Shown: piece by piece, positions 52,652 to 63,399 of the stretch
How the letters are laid out: every line of letters begins with the position of its first letter
Position numbering within the stretch: position 1 is the stretch's first letter
Assembly: GCF_950295315.1 (NCBI RefSeq)
Contig: NC_080176.1
Location: 29,970,109 to 30,034,108, forward strand
DNA: 64,000 nucleotides
Reading direction: 5' to 3'
Source: Erinaceus europaeus
Taxonomy: Eukaryota > Chordata > Mammalia > Eulipotyphla > Erinaceidae
Position numbers and translations under genes: made by a program
Notes under the pieces: model-generated
What the model was told of the DNA's origin: nothing
The model's input: only the letters and a program-made list of their open reading frames with translations
The model's database searches: none

Positions 52652-52830
52652 ACTAGGGTAATGCTGGTTGAACACACACATTACCATGCAGAAGAGCCTA
52701 GGGGGGAAGCTTCACAAGTGGTGAAACAGGGCTGCAGGTGACTTTCTTTCTCTCTCTCTCTCTCCATTTCCATCTCCCCTTCCCTTTTCAATTTATGCAT
52801 GTAGTCAATAAATAAAATATTTAAAAAAAA
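52652..52830 (+). mobile_element. Class B SINE, head decayed
   Basis: GGTTGAACACACACATTACC, AAGTGGTGAAACAGGGCTGC, a CT run and an AATAAATAAAATATTTAAA tail. Confidence 0.72.
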
Positions 52831-53070
52831 CAGGAAGCTGTGTGGTGGTGCATCTGGTTAAGCACTCATATCACCATGAGCAAGCACCTTGCTTAGAAGC
52901 CCTGCAGTGGAGATGCTTCACGACTGGTGAATCAGGTCTGCAGTTGCTTCTCTCTCTCTCTCTCTCAATTTCTTTTTGTCCTAGCCAATAAAATAGAAAG
53001 GAAATAATGGTCACCAGGAGCTGTGTCCACAGTACTGACACTGTGGCCCAGTGGTAATGCTAAAGTCAGT
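52831..53070 (+). mobile_element. SINE with extra 3' module
   Basis: AAGCTGTGTGGTGGTGCATC head, a CT run, AATTTCTTTTTGTCCTAGCC and the module (AATAATGGTCACCAGGAGC near 53004). The B box is deleted. Confidence 0.72.
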
Positions 53071-53074
53071 ATTA

Positions 53075-53086
53075 AAATCAAAGACA
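53075..53086. repeat. Target-site duplication, left copy (SINE)
   Basis: AAATCAAAGACA, repeated at 53394-53405. Confidence 0.85.
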
Positions 53087-53393
53087 GGGAGTCAGGCAGT
53101 AGCACAGCAGGTTAAGCACAGGTGGCGCAAAGCACTAAGACTGGGGTGAGGATATCCATAGGAGCCCCTGGCTCCCCACCTGCAGGGGAGTCCCTTCACA
53201 AGCGGTGAAGCAGGTCTGCAGGTGTCTGTTTTTCTCTCCCCCTCTCTGTCTTCCCCTCCGCTCTCCATTTCTCTCTGTCTTATCCACCAACAATGACATC
53301 AATAACAACAATAATAACTACCACAATAAAACAATAAGGGCAACAAAATGGAATAAATAAATAAATAAATAAATAAATATTTAGAAAAAAATC
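53087..53393 (+). mobile_element. Class A SINE, full length with duplication
   Basis: GGGAGTCAGGCAGTAGCACA head, A-box-like TAGCACAGCAGGTTAAGC and a damaged B box (CATAGGAGCCCC). GCAGGTCTGCAGGTGTCTG, TCTCCATTTCTCTCTGTC, the ACAACAATAATAACTACC tail and a final AATAAATAAATAAATAAAT follow. A 12-bp duplication encloses it. Confidence 0.9.
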
Positions 53394-53405
53394 AAATCAA
53401 AGACA
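53394..53405. repeat. Target-site duplication, right copy (SINE)
   Basis: AAATCAAAGACA, matching 53075-53086. Confidence 0.85.
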
Positions 53406-53582
53406 AAAATCTACACCCATAAATTCATACCCATAAGGTGCCCAGAGAGCATGAATTCAAGCTGCCCATGATACCCAGGCCAAGCTTTGGAACACAGGCA
53501 TCATGCATCTCCCAAAGGCCCGTCTCTATGCCCAAACTGAATGCTGCACCCGGTCCTGTTAGTGGAGAATGTTTACCTGTTT

Positions 53583-53783
53583 ATTTTTCTATTTTATTTG
53601 ATAAGGTAGAGAAAACTTGAACAGGGAGAGGGAGACAGATGGGGAGAGAGAAAAAGAGATCACTGCAGACTTGCTTCGCCACTTGTGAAGCATCCCACTG
53701 CAGGTGGGGATCCGAGGCTTGACCAAGGTTCTGGCACACTGTAATGTGTGCATTCTTTCAGCTGAGGTACCACCCAGCCCCAT
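53583..53783 (-). mobile_element. Class B SINE, antisense
   Basis: TTTGATAAGGTAGAGAAAAC, GCAGACTTGCTTCGCCAC, GGCTTGACCAAGG near 53716 and head complement ending CACCCAGCCCC. Confidence 0.8.
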
Positions 53784-54017
53784 GTTGGTTGGAGCTTGTA
53801 AATCCTTGAGTTCTTGTGTGACCCAACAGACGTCAGACTTCTTCATGACTTGGGTGATTCAGGAACTGGGGGTGGCCTGCAGCTGACTCAAGTATGGCAT
53901 TGTTGTGACTACTGCCAGATACAGAACCCCACAGTTTCACCTCTGTTCTGCCCTTGCTGTGGGCTGCACCCCTCTCTGCACTTCATCAGCCCCTATAGAA
54001 TGACTAAGACTGGACAG

Positions 54018-54310
54018 AGCAGGAAAAGGTGGTGGCACACCTGGTAAAGCACACGTGTTACTGTGTGCAAGGTCCTGGGTTCAAGCCCCTGACCTCCAGC
54101 TGGAGGGAAGATGCTTCATGAATAGTGAAACAGTGCTGCAGGTGTCTTTTAGTCTCTCCCTTTCTATTGTCCCTTCCTCTCTCAATTTATCCCTGTCTCT
54201 ATAAAATAAAAAGAAAGGGGGAATAAAAGGGGAAATAAATGATCATCCAGAGCAGGCAACAAGGTTCATCAATAACCTGGTGGTAATAATAAACAAACAA
54301 ATAAATAATT
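54018..54310 (+). mobile_element. Class B SINE with extra 3' module
   Basis: AAAAGGTGGTGGCACACCTG head, GGTTCAAGCCCC near 54079, a CT zone, AAAATAAAAAGAAAGGGGG, a diverged module (ATCATCCAGAGCAGGC) and an AAACAAATAAATAATT tail. Confidence 0.78.
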
Positions 54311-54409
54311 AAATTATAAACAAAACAGCATGGCAGCAAACAGACCACAGAAAGGCCATGTGTTCATTGTACAAGAGCAGGAACAAAAACAGTATCATAT
54401 ATATATAAA

Positions 54410-54764
54410 TGTCGGGTTGTGTCACGGGGGAGAGAACTCGACCAGAGCCAACCTGGGCTACTGCTTACTTAGTGACATGGGAGAGGAACCAGGAACTCGT
54501 GGATGAGTGGGAATGCAATGCACTGCCTTTATTGATCAGAGAAAATGCCTTAATATCTTTTGAAATGGAAGTGGCAGGTCAGAAAAGGAAATGCCTAGGA
54601 GAGGGTGTGGAGAGAAGGAAAGAGTGCGTGAAGGTAGCAAGCTTCAATCTAACCAGTGAGGATTAAACCAATACCCTGCAGGCAGGGTGGGTCTCAGGCA
54701 AAACAACGATTATGTAAATAGACCAGAGTCAAGCAATGCAGGGGACCTGGTGTAATGACCAGCA
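54410..54764 (-). repeat. 3' LTR of antisense ERV
   Basis: 355 bases on the minus strand from TGCTGGTCATTACACC to AACCCGACA. Polyadenylation signal complement (CTTTATTGATC) near 54526. It lacks about 22 bases near 54639 that the 5' LTR has. Confidence 0.85.
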
Positions 54765-54782
54765 TCTCCCCCTTTCTTTTTA
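54765..54782 (-). promoter_or_regulatory. Polypurine tract of antisense ERV
   Basis: The minus strand reads AAAAAGAAAGGGGGAGA next to the 3' LTR, almost the same as 37613-37628. Confidence 0.85.
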
Positions 54783-56703
54783 TCTAATGGCCATAGTATC
54801 AGGAATGCGGGGCACTTTGTAAGGCAAGGAGTCTGATAGGAGGAGGCACACCTTTGGGGTACTACTGTCCCTCCTTGCTCAACCTCTACGTAGAGAGAGA
54901 GAGACTAACAGGACTGGACACACCCCTCAGGTTCAAACCCTGCTAAGCTCAACCACATACTCACAATTTCCCAACATCTCCCTCTTCTTAATGGCCATAT
55001 ATAAATGTGTCAATGTCTGTAAAAGACTCCATTTCTGTCAAGGGAATAGCAGTGTAGGGGTGAACAGAATCCTGTTGGGTAGAAACCTAAATGATATCTT
55101 GCAGGCGTTTTTAAAAGAACTAGAATAAGACTGGGAGCGATAAGTAAGGGTAGCAAGGGACAGCATGAGACTGAAGAGAGGCCTGGTAGGTGGAGAGGGG
55201 CTGCCTGATAGGCGGGAAGGGGGTGCTGCCTGATATGCCGAGGAGAGGGGCCCTGATAGGTCGAGGGGTGAGAGGGGTGATCTGGAATTGCAAAGTCCCA
55301 AGATATCTGGCTGCAAGGTCCATGGACTACTAAAGTCAGTCTTCAAGAAGTCCAGCAGTGTAAGGGGAGTGTCCAAAGGTGTACAGCAAGTTCGATAGAA
55401 GTGTCAGTCCAATGCCAATGACCAGGGGGAAGAAATGCCATACGTATATCTCGAAGGGGGAGGACAGCCACTGGAAGTTTGCTTTTCTGTAGAGAGTGGG
55501 CTGGAATCTCCAAAATGTGACAGGCGAAGCAGAAGCAAGAAGGACAGACAGTGATGGGTGAGAGAAAGGTGGTAGAAAAGTTCTGTCCTTTGGAGTCTGT
55601 GAATCAGGTTCTCCAGATCATGTCAAGTCACATCATGGGTTTCAGGGGGTGGCTGTAGTTGTGTGTGATATCAGAGAATGGGATCCAAGATGAATTTCTG
55701 AGGATTCCGTATGAGCAGATTCTTCTTCATGTGAAGTCTTGACATAGTTGTAATCACTTACTTGTGAAGAAAAAACTTGTAACAAATTAGAAGTTTACTA
55801 TAATTGATAACTCAATAATTATAATTGATTTAAGTATCTTTATAATTTTGTTTAAAGGTCATCTTATGTGACCTTGTGTAGCAGTATCTGAAGAGCAGCA
55901 TCTTCAGGCCAAATTTAGGTAAAATATATATTGATTTTTAACTATTTTTTACTTTGGACTTTAAATAAACTTAGGTTACTTAGAGAGTTAACACATGTTA
56001 GTGACAATGTTTTTTTTTTTAACATTTACAATGTCAGATTGATGCCAGATTTGTTGTGGATTAATTTTCATAAGATTAGTTTATAGAACATTTTGGGGGG
56101 TCCTCCAAAACTGTCCTGTATAGAGAATTTGTATTTTTAATTTTGGAGATGATGAATCATCATGTTGAATATTTAGACTTTTGCCTTAAATACTCAGTTA
56201 CTTTACCGAATTAATTTTACCTTGCCTTGTATGAATGTAGCTTCAAAGTTACACTTTTAACCATTAAATTAATGTTTACCAAACTTGAAATACACACATA
56301 AACATGTAGTTTATAACACACAGGAGGAGAAAAACTTTTGTTATGAAGACATATCATTTCAAACATGAATTTAGATCTGTACTATCTAAGTTGAACCATC
56401 TTTACTCACATAGTTTAAGACTAAATGTTTCACATTTATACCAAGACTTAAAAAAAATCAAAAGAGGAAAAAACAATTTTTTGGACTGTTTCTGGACATC
56501 TCCAGAAACAATGGCTGCATCCAGCATTTTTATATAAAATCAATTAAGTTTCAGTGTACTCTGAGCAAATTGGGTCATACAAAAAAATTTGGTCATTCAA
56601 CTCAATCACTTACAAAACACAACTGGCCAGTCATACCATAAGATATTCAGAGAAGGGGTGGGGGAGAGGGCTCTGTGAACCAGATTTTTCAGATTATGCC
56701 ATA
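54783..56703 (-). other. ERV 3' non-coding segment
   Basis: Between integrase and the purine tract. The minus strand matches large parts of 36555-37612, for example the AAATGCTGGATGCAGCCATT block (complement near 56511-56530). It may be a decayed env region, but no env motif is visible. Frames on both strands are short and featureless. Confidence 0.55.
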
Positions 56704-57560
56704 TTATGGGTCCTGGGGTGTGTCCTGCAGCCAGTCCAATTGCAGTGTTTCTTGTTCCTCAAGGATAGCAGAGCCATCATGTGGATATTGCTGGACATGG
56801 CAGGCAGGAAGCCAGACAGGTTTTGAGTGATTCTGCGGAAACACGCATGCAAAGGCACTCCCCATGGTCAATAAGACATCAGACTCTTTCCAAATTTTAT
56901 CAAGTGGGTCTTTCCATTTGACCTTAATAGCTGGGAGGGTGAATGGTGTTTCCCAATGAAGAAGAATAGGAGGTTGGTTCAAGTTTTTAAATATTAAAGA
57001 GATTTAATGTAGTTAAGGCTTTTGTCAGATGGATATTGGGGAGTATATTCCCCCTTTTTCGTTATTTAATTGAGCCTTAAGTGTTTGATGGGCCCTTTAG
57101 ACAATGCCTTGTCCCTGTGGATTATAGGGAATGCCTGTAGTATGAGTAATGTTCCAGAGGGAACAAAAATCTTTAAATTGTTTGCTGGTAAAAGTAGACC
57201 TATTGTCAGTTTTAAGTTGAAGATGTATTCCCATTACAGCAGAACAGGAGAGCATATGGCTTATAAGCTTTTTTGAACTTTCTCCCGTCTGAGCTGTCGC
57301 CCACATAAATTTAGAAAAGGTACCAATTGAGACAAACACATCTTTTTGTTTGCCAAAGTTGGGTAAGTGGGTGACATCAATTTGCCAAATAACATTGGCT
57401 TTTAAGCCTCAGTGCTTAACACCAAAAGTCTGAACAGCAGATGTCTTGATTAGACCTGCACAGGAGGAGCGTGTAGGAAGAATATGTTTCAAATGTGCTA
57501 GAGGAATATCAGGAAATCGAGCTTGAAGGCCTTTAAGATTAACATGAGTTAGGGAATTAA
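56704..57560 (-). pseudogene. Retroviral integrase remnant
   Basis: The minus strand encodes a recognisable integrase core and C-terminal domain in at least two frames. The first catalytic Asp lies in WQIDVTH (complement near 57385) and the second in LKTDN (near 57210). The position of the third catalytic acid, after GIPYNPQGQGIV, is a TAA stop at 57097-57099 where a Glu is expected. The C-terminal region with FACVFPQNHSKPVWLPA lies at about 56780-56870. The spacing and wording are those of betaretrovirus-like integrases. It cannot make an active enzyme. Confidence 0.88.
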
Positions 57561-57719
57561 AGTCAGCAGGATTATAGACAGAGGCTAGGAGAATTCCAGT
57601 GGAGGCGAGGTGGTCAGCTGTAGCATTCCCTTCAGACAGTGGACCAAGAAGAGTACTGTGGAAATGAAGGTGTTGAACATACAGTGGTTGGGTTTAAGAA
57701 CAGAGCATAGAGGTAATTT

Positions 57720-58100
57720 GAATTAAGAGAGGAGAAAGTGGGTTGTGATAAATTCTCACATAAGAACGAGCATGCCATGGAAGTAAGTTAACAGTATACA
57801 CACTGTCAGAAAAGAGGTTGAAGGACTTGGTACAACTTTTAATGCAAGGAAAACAGCATAAAGTTCTTTGTACTGAGGGGAATTATCAGGAAGCTAAGTA
57901 ACGAGAGATTTGGAGTATTACTTGTCTGAATAATATATAAGGGTAGCAGCTCCCCTTTTTCCACCATCAGTGAAGATTGTAGGAGCAGAGGAGATGGGAT
58001 CTCGAGAGAAAAGTGTAGGAACTAGTAGAGGCAAAAGAGGTAAAGAAGCTATCAATTTATTAGAAGGAAAATGATTATCTAATTGTCCTGGAAAACCCAT
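57720..58100 (-). pseudogene. Retroviral RNase H remnant
   Basis: The minus strand has TIFTDGGKRGAA (complement near 57940-57975), the first catalytic Asp block of retroviral RNase H, and follows RT in normal order. The rest is frameshifted. Confidence 0.72.
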
Positions 58101-58399
58101 TAAACTTATGGCAAAATGAGAATGGTGGTGTACGATCCACTCTGTATCTGTGAGAGAATAAGGAAGAATAATTGAATAATTGAATCCGGTTCCCTTCCCA
58201 AGACCTGTATCAATCTGTTTCTTCCTTGGTGAATCATAAATGCTAAGGCATCAATTTAGGTAAGAAGACGTGGAGCTCCCCCTACTGATGTATGAAGCCA
58301 TTCAGGAACGCCATGCTTCTGCCAGAGTGCTCCCACTACCATGGGGTTGGAATTAAAGATTAGAAGATTTACGGGAAAGGCGGGGGAGAACCAAATGAG

Positions 58400-59310
58400 G
58401 TGCATGTCCTAGAGAGCCTGGTTAACCCTTTCAAGTGCCAAGGAGGCTTTGGGGTTAACATACACTTTGAGGAGGTCAGTTTGTTTCCTTTTAACAGATA
58501 AAACAGCAGTTGGAGGCAGCTAGTAGGGAGATAAAGTTACTGCCTAAGCCAATTTAAATTTCTAAGATAACTTTGTAAAGAAGCAAGAGTGAGATTAGAA
58601 GGAAAAGTAACACAAGGTTTTAAGGAAGGAATCTGCATTAGGGAAATATCTGAGCCTAAGAAATGTATTGGAAGAATTAGCTGTATCTTCTCAGAAGCTA
58701 CATTAAGGCCCCTTTTCTTTAAGGCAGGGATAAGAAAATTATGCAGGGCAGAGAGATCTGTATCTAATTCTCCCCATAGTAAGACATCATCCATACAATG
58801 AAAAAACTTAAGGCCCTTATATTCATAAGGAAATATATTCATAAGACCCTTATATTCATATGGGAATAGGGCAGATCTAACAGCCTCTTCACAAATAGTA
58901 GGACTATTGGCCATGCCCTGGGGCAGTACCACCCATTCAAATCTATCAGCAGGGCTGGCATTATTAATAGAAAGAACAGAGAAGGCAAAATGTTTACAGT
59001 CTTGTGGGTGCTAGGGAATAGAGAAAAAACAATCCTTTATATCAATAGCTATGATTGGAATTCCCGTGGGAATTGCAGAAGTAAGAGGCAAACCCTTTGG
59101 GGGGGGAGCCCCAGACCTGCATGGTTTTATTAACCACATGGTGATCTTGCAAGAGGCACCATTTTTCCTGAGCGCTTTTTAATCACAAAGACAGGAGCAT
59201 TCCATGGGCTCCGGGAATGTCGAATGTGTCCCAAGGACAATTGCTCTTGGATGAGCTCTTTTAAGATTTCTAGATTCTCCCTAGGCAAAGGCCACTGCTC
59301 CACCCAGGCT
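58400..59310 (-). pseudogene. Retroviral reverse transcriptase remnant
   Basis: The N-terminal block near 59140-59310 has [19 protein letters not shown] wording. LPQGMANSPTICEEAV lies near 58880-58930 and the catalytic box reads CMDD (complement 58786-58797) instead of the usual YMDD. An 11-residue segment, FPYEYKGLMNI, is duplicated in tandem just before the box (58810-58870). Frame breaks separate the blocks. Domain order gag-protease-RT-RNase H-integrase is normal. Confidence 0.88.
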
Positions 59311-59399
59311 AGTTAGAAAGCCAATCTAAACATGGAGTTCTGTTATGAACAGTGGCAGTTAGTATTGGTGATGCTGGTCGGATCTAGAAGTCTTGCAGG

Positions 59400-59950
59400 A
59401 GTGAGTGTGGTGCCCTGAAGAGGCATCTGAGGATATTACTACATCAAGAGATTCCAGCAAATCTTTGCCCAATAAATTGGTGCTAATATCAGCTATCAAA
59501 GGACGAAATTGTCCAGTAGTCCCTTCCGGGTCTTCCTACACAAGCAAATCTCGTATGAGGAAAGTTTGCCCCAAGCCTTCAACACCATGTAAAGATGGTC
59601 CTGGAAGGAGTTCCCAACTCTGGGGAACATCTACTTGCCTTAAAATTGTCTTGTCTTCTCTAATATCAATAAAATATTTAAAAGGAATATTACCAGTCCT
59701 TACTGTCATAGTGGGGTGACCCCTTTCTAAAACAGGGGTGGTCCACAAAATCTCAGGCTCTGAATCCACGCCATTCACTTGCTCCAGCCAGCTATTTTTA
59801 TGCTGGGAGTTCTCACACGCCACACCCTCCTCCTGCTGTTCATCCTCTGCTATTGTTACATGGCGTGGTGGGTGTAGCGTTGGGTTGGGTCCCAGGGTGG
59901 GCTTTTGTTTATGGAAGAAAGGCGCGGTGCTGAGCAGGCAACCCACTTGA
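59400..59950 (-). pseudogene. ERV protease / pol N-terminal region remnant
   Basis: A minus-strand frame at 59536-59946 continues in another frame into RPLIADISTNLLGKDLL (complement near 59450-59505). That resembles the protease end and RT entry of betaretrovirus-like pol. The protease DTG/DSG active-site motif was not found, so the assignment rests on position and the downstream motif. Confidence 0.6.
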
Positions 59951-60019
59951 CTCCCTCTTGAAGTCGGGGCTGAGGGACGCCCCGACTAGTTTAAATCTCT
60001 GTTTAAACCTACATTCAGC

Positions 60020-61383
60020 AGGGTCGTGCCATTTCTATGAAACTTGGACCAACAATCTCTCCTCCAATGAAAACCTTTCTGGCATCTAGGACAAGTCATT
60101 TCCTTCCTGATGGGAAGCAGGGTTGTGGTTTATTTTCTGGACATTGGTTATGCCAATGCCCTTGGCTACTGCACTGAAAGCAAGCCCCCCTTTGCTTATG
60201 TAGGGTAGTTGCAAAGGCCTGTGTCATAATGGGTGCCTGACAAGAGCTTAATCTAAGCTCCTGTGTTGCTAAAATTCAGGTGTCTGGGTGTTCGTTTTTA
60301 AGACTGAGGCATGCCTGACAGAAGTCCGGAAGTATGCCATCCCAGACAATAGAACGCAGGAGGAGAAAGCAGGCATCAGGATTATAAATCTTTCTCTCCA
60401 AACTTGTTTGGACCCTGGTAATGTATTTATCTAGGGATTCATCAGGTTCTTGGCGAAGAGAGAGAATGGGGGCTGAGGCCACTCCTGTGGGTGGTGTTAA
60501 CCTCTCCCATGCTTGTAATGCACAGAGGCATACCTCATCAAAATAACCAGGTGGAAACTTGGCCTCTGCCTGTTGAATTCTGGTTTCCAAATGACCCATT
60601 CCAAACAGTGCCTCAAAATCCCACTCAGGATGATTCTGGATATTTCTCTGGGATTGCTGTAAACATTCATCCCCCCAAAAATGCCTCCCATTGAAGGAAG
60701 AGGGGGCCTGGGAGCGTAGCATGAGCTATGTCACTCCAGTCTTGAGGGGACTGGAGAAGGCCTTGTAAAATGGACCTGGTCCATGGAACATGAAGTCCAT
60801 CCTCCTTAATTACCTGACGAAGTTCTCTAAAATCTGAAGTTCTCTAAGATTTGTGGAGAAATACAGGTACCACACCTGAGGTTTCTGTCTATTGGGGGCA
60901 ACGTTAACCTGGAATGTGTGGACTTTCTCCAGAGGAAAAGCTCCATCGTGAAGCCACCAAAGGTATTCAGTGTCCTATAGTAGTGTAGTGGCAGGGGGAG
61001 GAGTTTTGGAAGTGGAAGCTGCCGGATAAGCAGAGGCAGTGGCTGCCGGAGAAGCTGGACATGTGTCTGCCAAAGCGGGAGCCTCAAGGCAAAATGCAGA
61101 AGGCTTAGGTTGGGTCAGGATCAGGACAGGCTTTGCTTCCTCTAGAAAGCATGTATGTTGCTGGGTAAGTGCAATAACCATCTCCCTTAATTCTTTGATC
61201 TCAGCCTCAAGGTCCTTTAGCCTTTTGGGAGGGTGCCCTACATATCCCCTGAAAGCTGCAACCATGGTCAAGAGGATCCAAGGTGCAGCCCTGAGCAAAA
61301 TGTCCCAGAGATATAACAACTGTATAGAGAAAAAAAAAGTAGAGTGTTTGGAAGACATCTTCATAAGGAGGAAGGTTGCCCAT
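60020..61383 (-). pseudogene. ERV gag remnant
   Basis: Starts with a Met-Gly at 61383 (minus strand), matching the start of the 35.5-kb element's gag. A frameshift follows within about 60 bases. A lysine/glutamate-rich, probably coiled-coil stretch (RLKDLEAEIKELREMV) lies near 61180-61230 and a proline/alanine-rich linker near 61000-61090. The capsid lies about 60276-60962, with the major homology region at LRQEPDESLDKYITRV (near 60415-60460). Two nucleocapsid zinc knuckles of C-x2-C-x4-H-x4-C form lie at 60141-60182 and 60052-60093, but in different frames. Identified from domain order and motifs. Confidence 0.87.
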
Positions 61384-61497
61384 GGTGGAGGTGTCTCAGA
61401 AAAATAATAAGAGGAAAAAAAATCACAGTGCCTTCGTAAAACACTAGGTTGAAGAGAGCCAAGTGGCATATACTTTTCTGGGGAGTGTGCGGGTTAG

Positions 61498-61515
61498 GTC
61501 CCTGTTCAGGTGCCA
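61498..61515 (-). promoter_or_regulatory. Primer-binding site, Lys tRNA type (antisense ERV)
   Basis: The minus strand reads TGGCACCTGAACAGGGAC, two bases from the LTR. Nearly the same as the site at 35907. Confidence 0.87.
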
Positions 61516-61517
61516 GA

Positions 61518-61889
61518 TGTTGGGTTGCGTCGCAGGGGAGAGAACTTGACCAGAGCCAACCTGGGCTGCTGCTTACTCAGCGACACAGGAGAGGAACCAG
61601 GAACTCGTGGCTGAGTGGGAATCCAATGCAAATCCTTTATTGATCAGAGAAAACACATATCTTTTGAAATGGAAGTGGCAGGTTGGAAAAGGAAATGGCT
61701 AGGAGAGGGGGTGGAGAGAAGGAAAGAGCACGAAGGTAGCAAGCTTCCATAGCAGCTGTTTCGAAGGTTCTATCCAGTGGGGATTAAACCAATACACTGC
61801 AGGCAGGGTGGGTCTCAGGCAAAAAACAATGATTATGTAAATAGACCACAGTATTAAGTAATGCAGGGGACCTGGCGTAATGACCAACA
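61518..61889 (-). repeat. 5' LTR of antisense ERV
   Basis: 372 bases on the minus strand from TGTTGGTCATTACGCC to AACCCAACA. AATAAA complement near 61637. No tRNA-Gly-like segment is present. U3 shares TGGTCTATTTACATAA with the LTR of the 35.5-kb element. Confidence 0.87.
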
Positions 61890-62141
61890 GTACTATGCCT
61901 CTAGACTAAGCTCAGCCGTATGCTAATTATGTTCATCAGCCTCAGCTATATGCTAACTTCGTCCAAAATCCATGTTGTATCACAACACATGCTGTATTTG
62001 CTAGAACCCTATTAAATTGACTCCCCCCCTTTACCCTTGTCTGCTGGATTTTTGTCACATTATGAGCTAGCCATCACCCTTGCTGGTCAAAACTGCTTCT
62101 CTTCTGTATAAAAGGGGCTCAGAAAGCACTCACTCACTGTC
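61890..62141 (+). other. Promoter-like, possibly part of another LTR
   Basis: TATA box CTGTATAAAAGGGG at 62104-62117. Upstream, a direct repeat of CTCAGC plus TATGCTAA occurs near 61911 and 61939. This looks like a U3 region, but no R-U5, terminus or duplication is visible before the microsatellite. Confidence 0.35.
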
Positions 62142-62156
62142 CTATCTATCTATCTA

Positions 62157-62196
<40 letters not shown>

Positions 62197-62226
62197 CCTA
62201 TCTATTTATCTATCTATCTTTCTATC
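62142..62226. repeat. (CTAT)n - (CTGT)n - (CTAT)n compound microsatellite
   Basis: CTAT units, then about seven CTGT units, then CTAT variants. Confidence 0.95.
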
Positions 62227-63212
62227 ATCTCTATCTCTATGTCTCTGTAGGCATATACATTGGTTTCTTCCAGTTCCGATATCACTAAGAATTCTCAGCA
62301 AGGGTATGTGGGAGTTCTAGTCTACGCAGTTTGAAAGCATGAAAGTAAGAGCTTCCAAAAGGTTGAAAGACCCATCTGAATCTTCCCAACCCAATGCAGA
62401 AATAGCTTCTATGCAAGTTTGCATGGCTGTCCATGTTCTTTCTGCTTCTATCAGTACTTTTCACATACCCCCCCCCCAGCTTCAAAAAGGAAAGGGAGTC
62501 ATTTAATTCAGACCAGGCAAATCTCCCTGTTCAGCAAGCCTGCTTGTGGGAAGCATGGGTGAAGGAGTTCAGGGAGTCAAGTGCAGCCATTAAATCCCAG
62601 ACACATCTCAGCCCTCCAAAGTCATCTTCATCTTTCTCTTCTCTCTAGGCCCTTCATTCACTGGCTAGACAAATATCTGCATTTTTGTAGATAAAATGAA
62701 GGCAGAAGGATCCATTTCCAGAGATAGATGACAGTCGTTTTTTCCTTCAGCAACATTTAAAAAGGTAAAAATTATCATATTATGGGCACAGTGGTCATGG
62801 AGAGAAAATGAGGCCAGTGCTCGACAGGGGAAATTGCTCTCCTTGGCTGGGAATGTCTTTGTATTAAATTAACTCTCCTATCTCTGGCCTGCTAATAGGG
62901 AGACTTCTCTGTTCCCCCCCTCTCTGTTTAGGGGGGAATCTCCATTTGCATTTAGATGGAGCTGTTGCAGAGATGGCCAGGCAGGCATTGGGGCCTCCAG
63001 CCCTTATTTACAATAGCAGCTGGGTGATAAAATGATTATCACCTAAATGCTTGTTGCACCGGTTTTGATAGGACTGGAACCAGAATAGGGAAAGCTATCA
63101 TCTGAATTAGTCTGTGAAAGGAAGGGATCTGTTTATTTATTGCAAGTGGTGGCAGCTTTCTGGCATTTTTGACAATTCCGGTCATCTCCTCCCTCCTCTC
63201 CATGTCTGGCCC
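62227..63212. other. Non-repetitive stretch, no gene recognised
   Basis: Almost 1 kb without retroelements. Bases 62860-63080 have a texture reminiscent of conserved non-coding DNA (ATTTGCATTTAGATGGAGC near 62945, GATAAAATGATTATCACC near 63027). No coding frame supported. Confidence 0.4.
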
Positions 63213-63262
63213 ATTTTTTTCTTTCTTTTTTTCTTTCTTTCTGTTTTCTTTTTATTTTTTTG
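63213..63262. repeat. TTTC-rich run
   Basis: TTTCTTTC units, imperfect. Confidence 0.85.
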
Positions 63263-63335
63263 TCCTGTGGAGCCAGAAGCTAGTTTTTGCAATGTTTTAC
63301 AGTTCCAGGCTGCTCTTTTCATGCAGAGAGCAAAA

Positions 63336-63386
63336 CGCAGAAAGAGAGAGAAAGAAAGAGAGAGAGAAGAAGGGAGAGAGAAAGAA
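63336..63386. repeat. GAAA/GAGA-rich run
   Basis: AAAGAGAGAGAAAG-type purine run, imperfect. Confidence 0.85.
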
Positions 63387-63399
63387 CAATAATCTGTAT

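Larger units (their letters stand above)
54410..61889 (-). mobile_element. Class II endogenous retrovirus, antisense, gag-pol remnants
   Basis: About 7.5 kb on the minus strand: 5' LTR 61518-61889, Lys-type primer site, gag, protease region, RT, RNase H, integrase, a non-coding 3' segment, purine tract and 3' LTR 54410-54764. No recognisable env. Every coding segment has frameshifts or stops. By eye the two LTRs differ at about 30-35 positions plus several gaps (a 22-base gap among them) in about 350, so it is much older than the 35.5-kb element. No matching 6-bp target duplication is evident (TATAAA on the left, GTACTA on the right). Confidence 0.9.
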
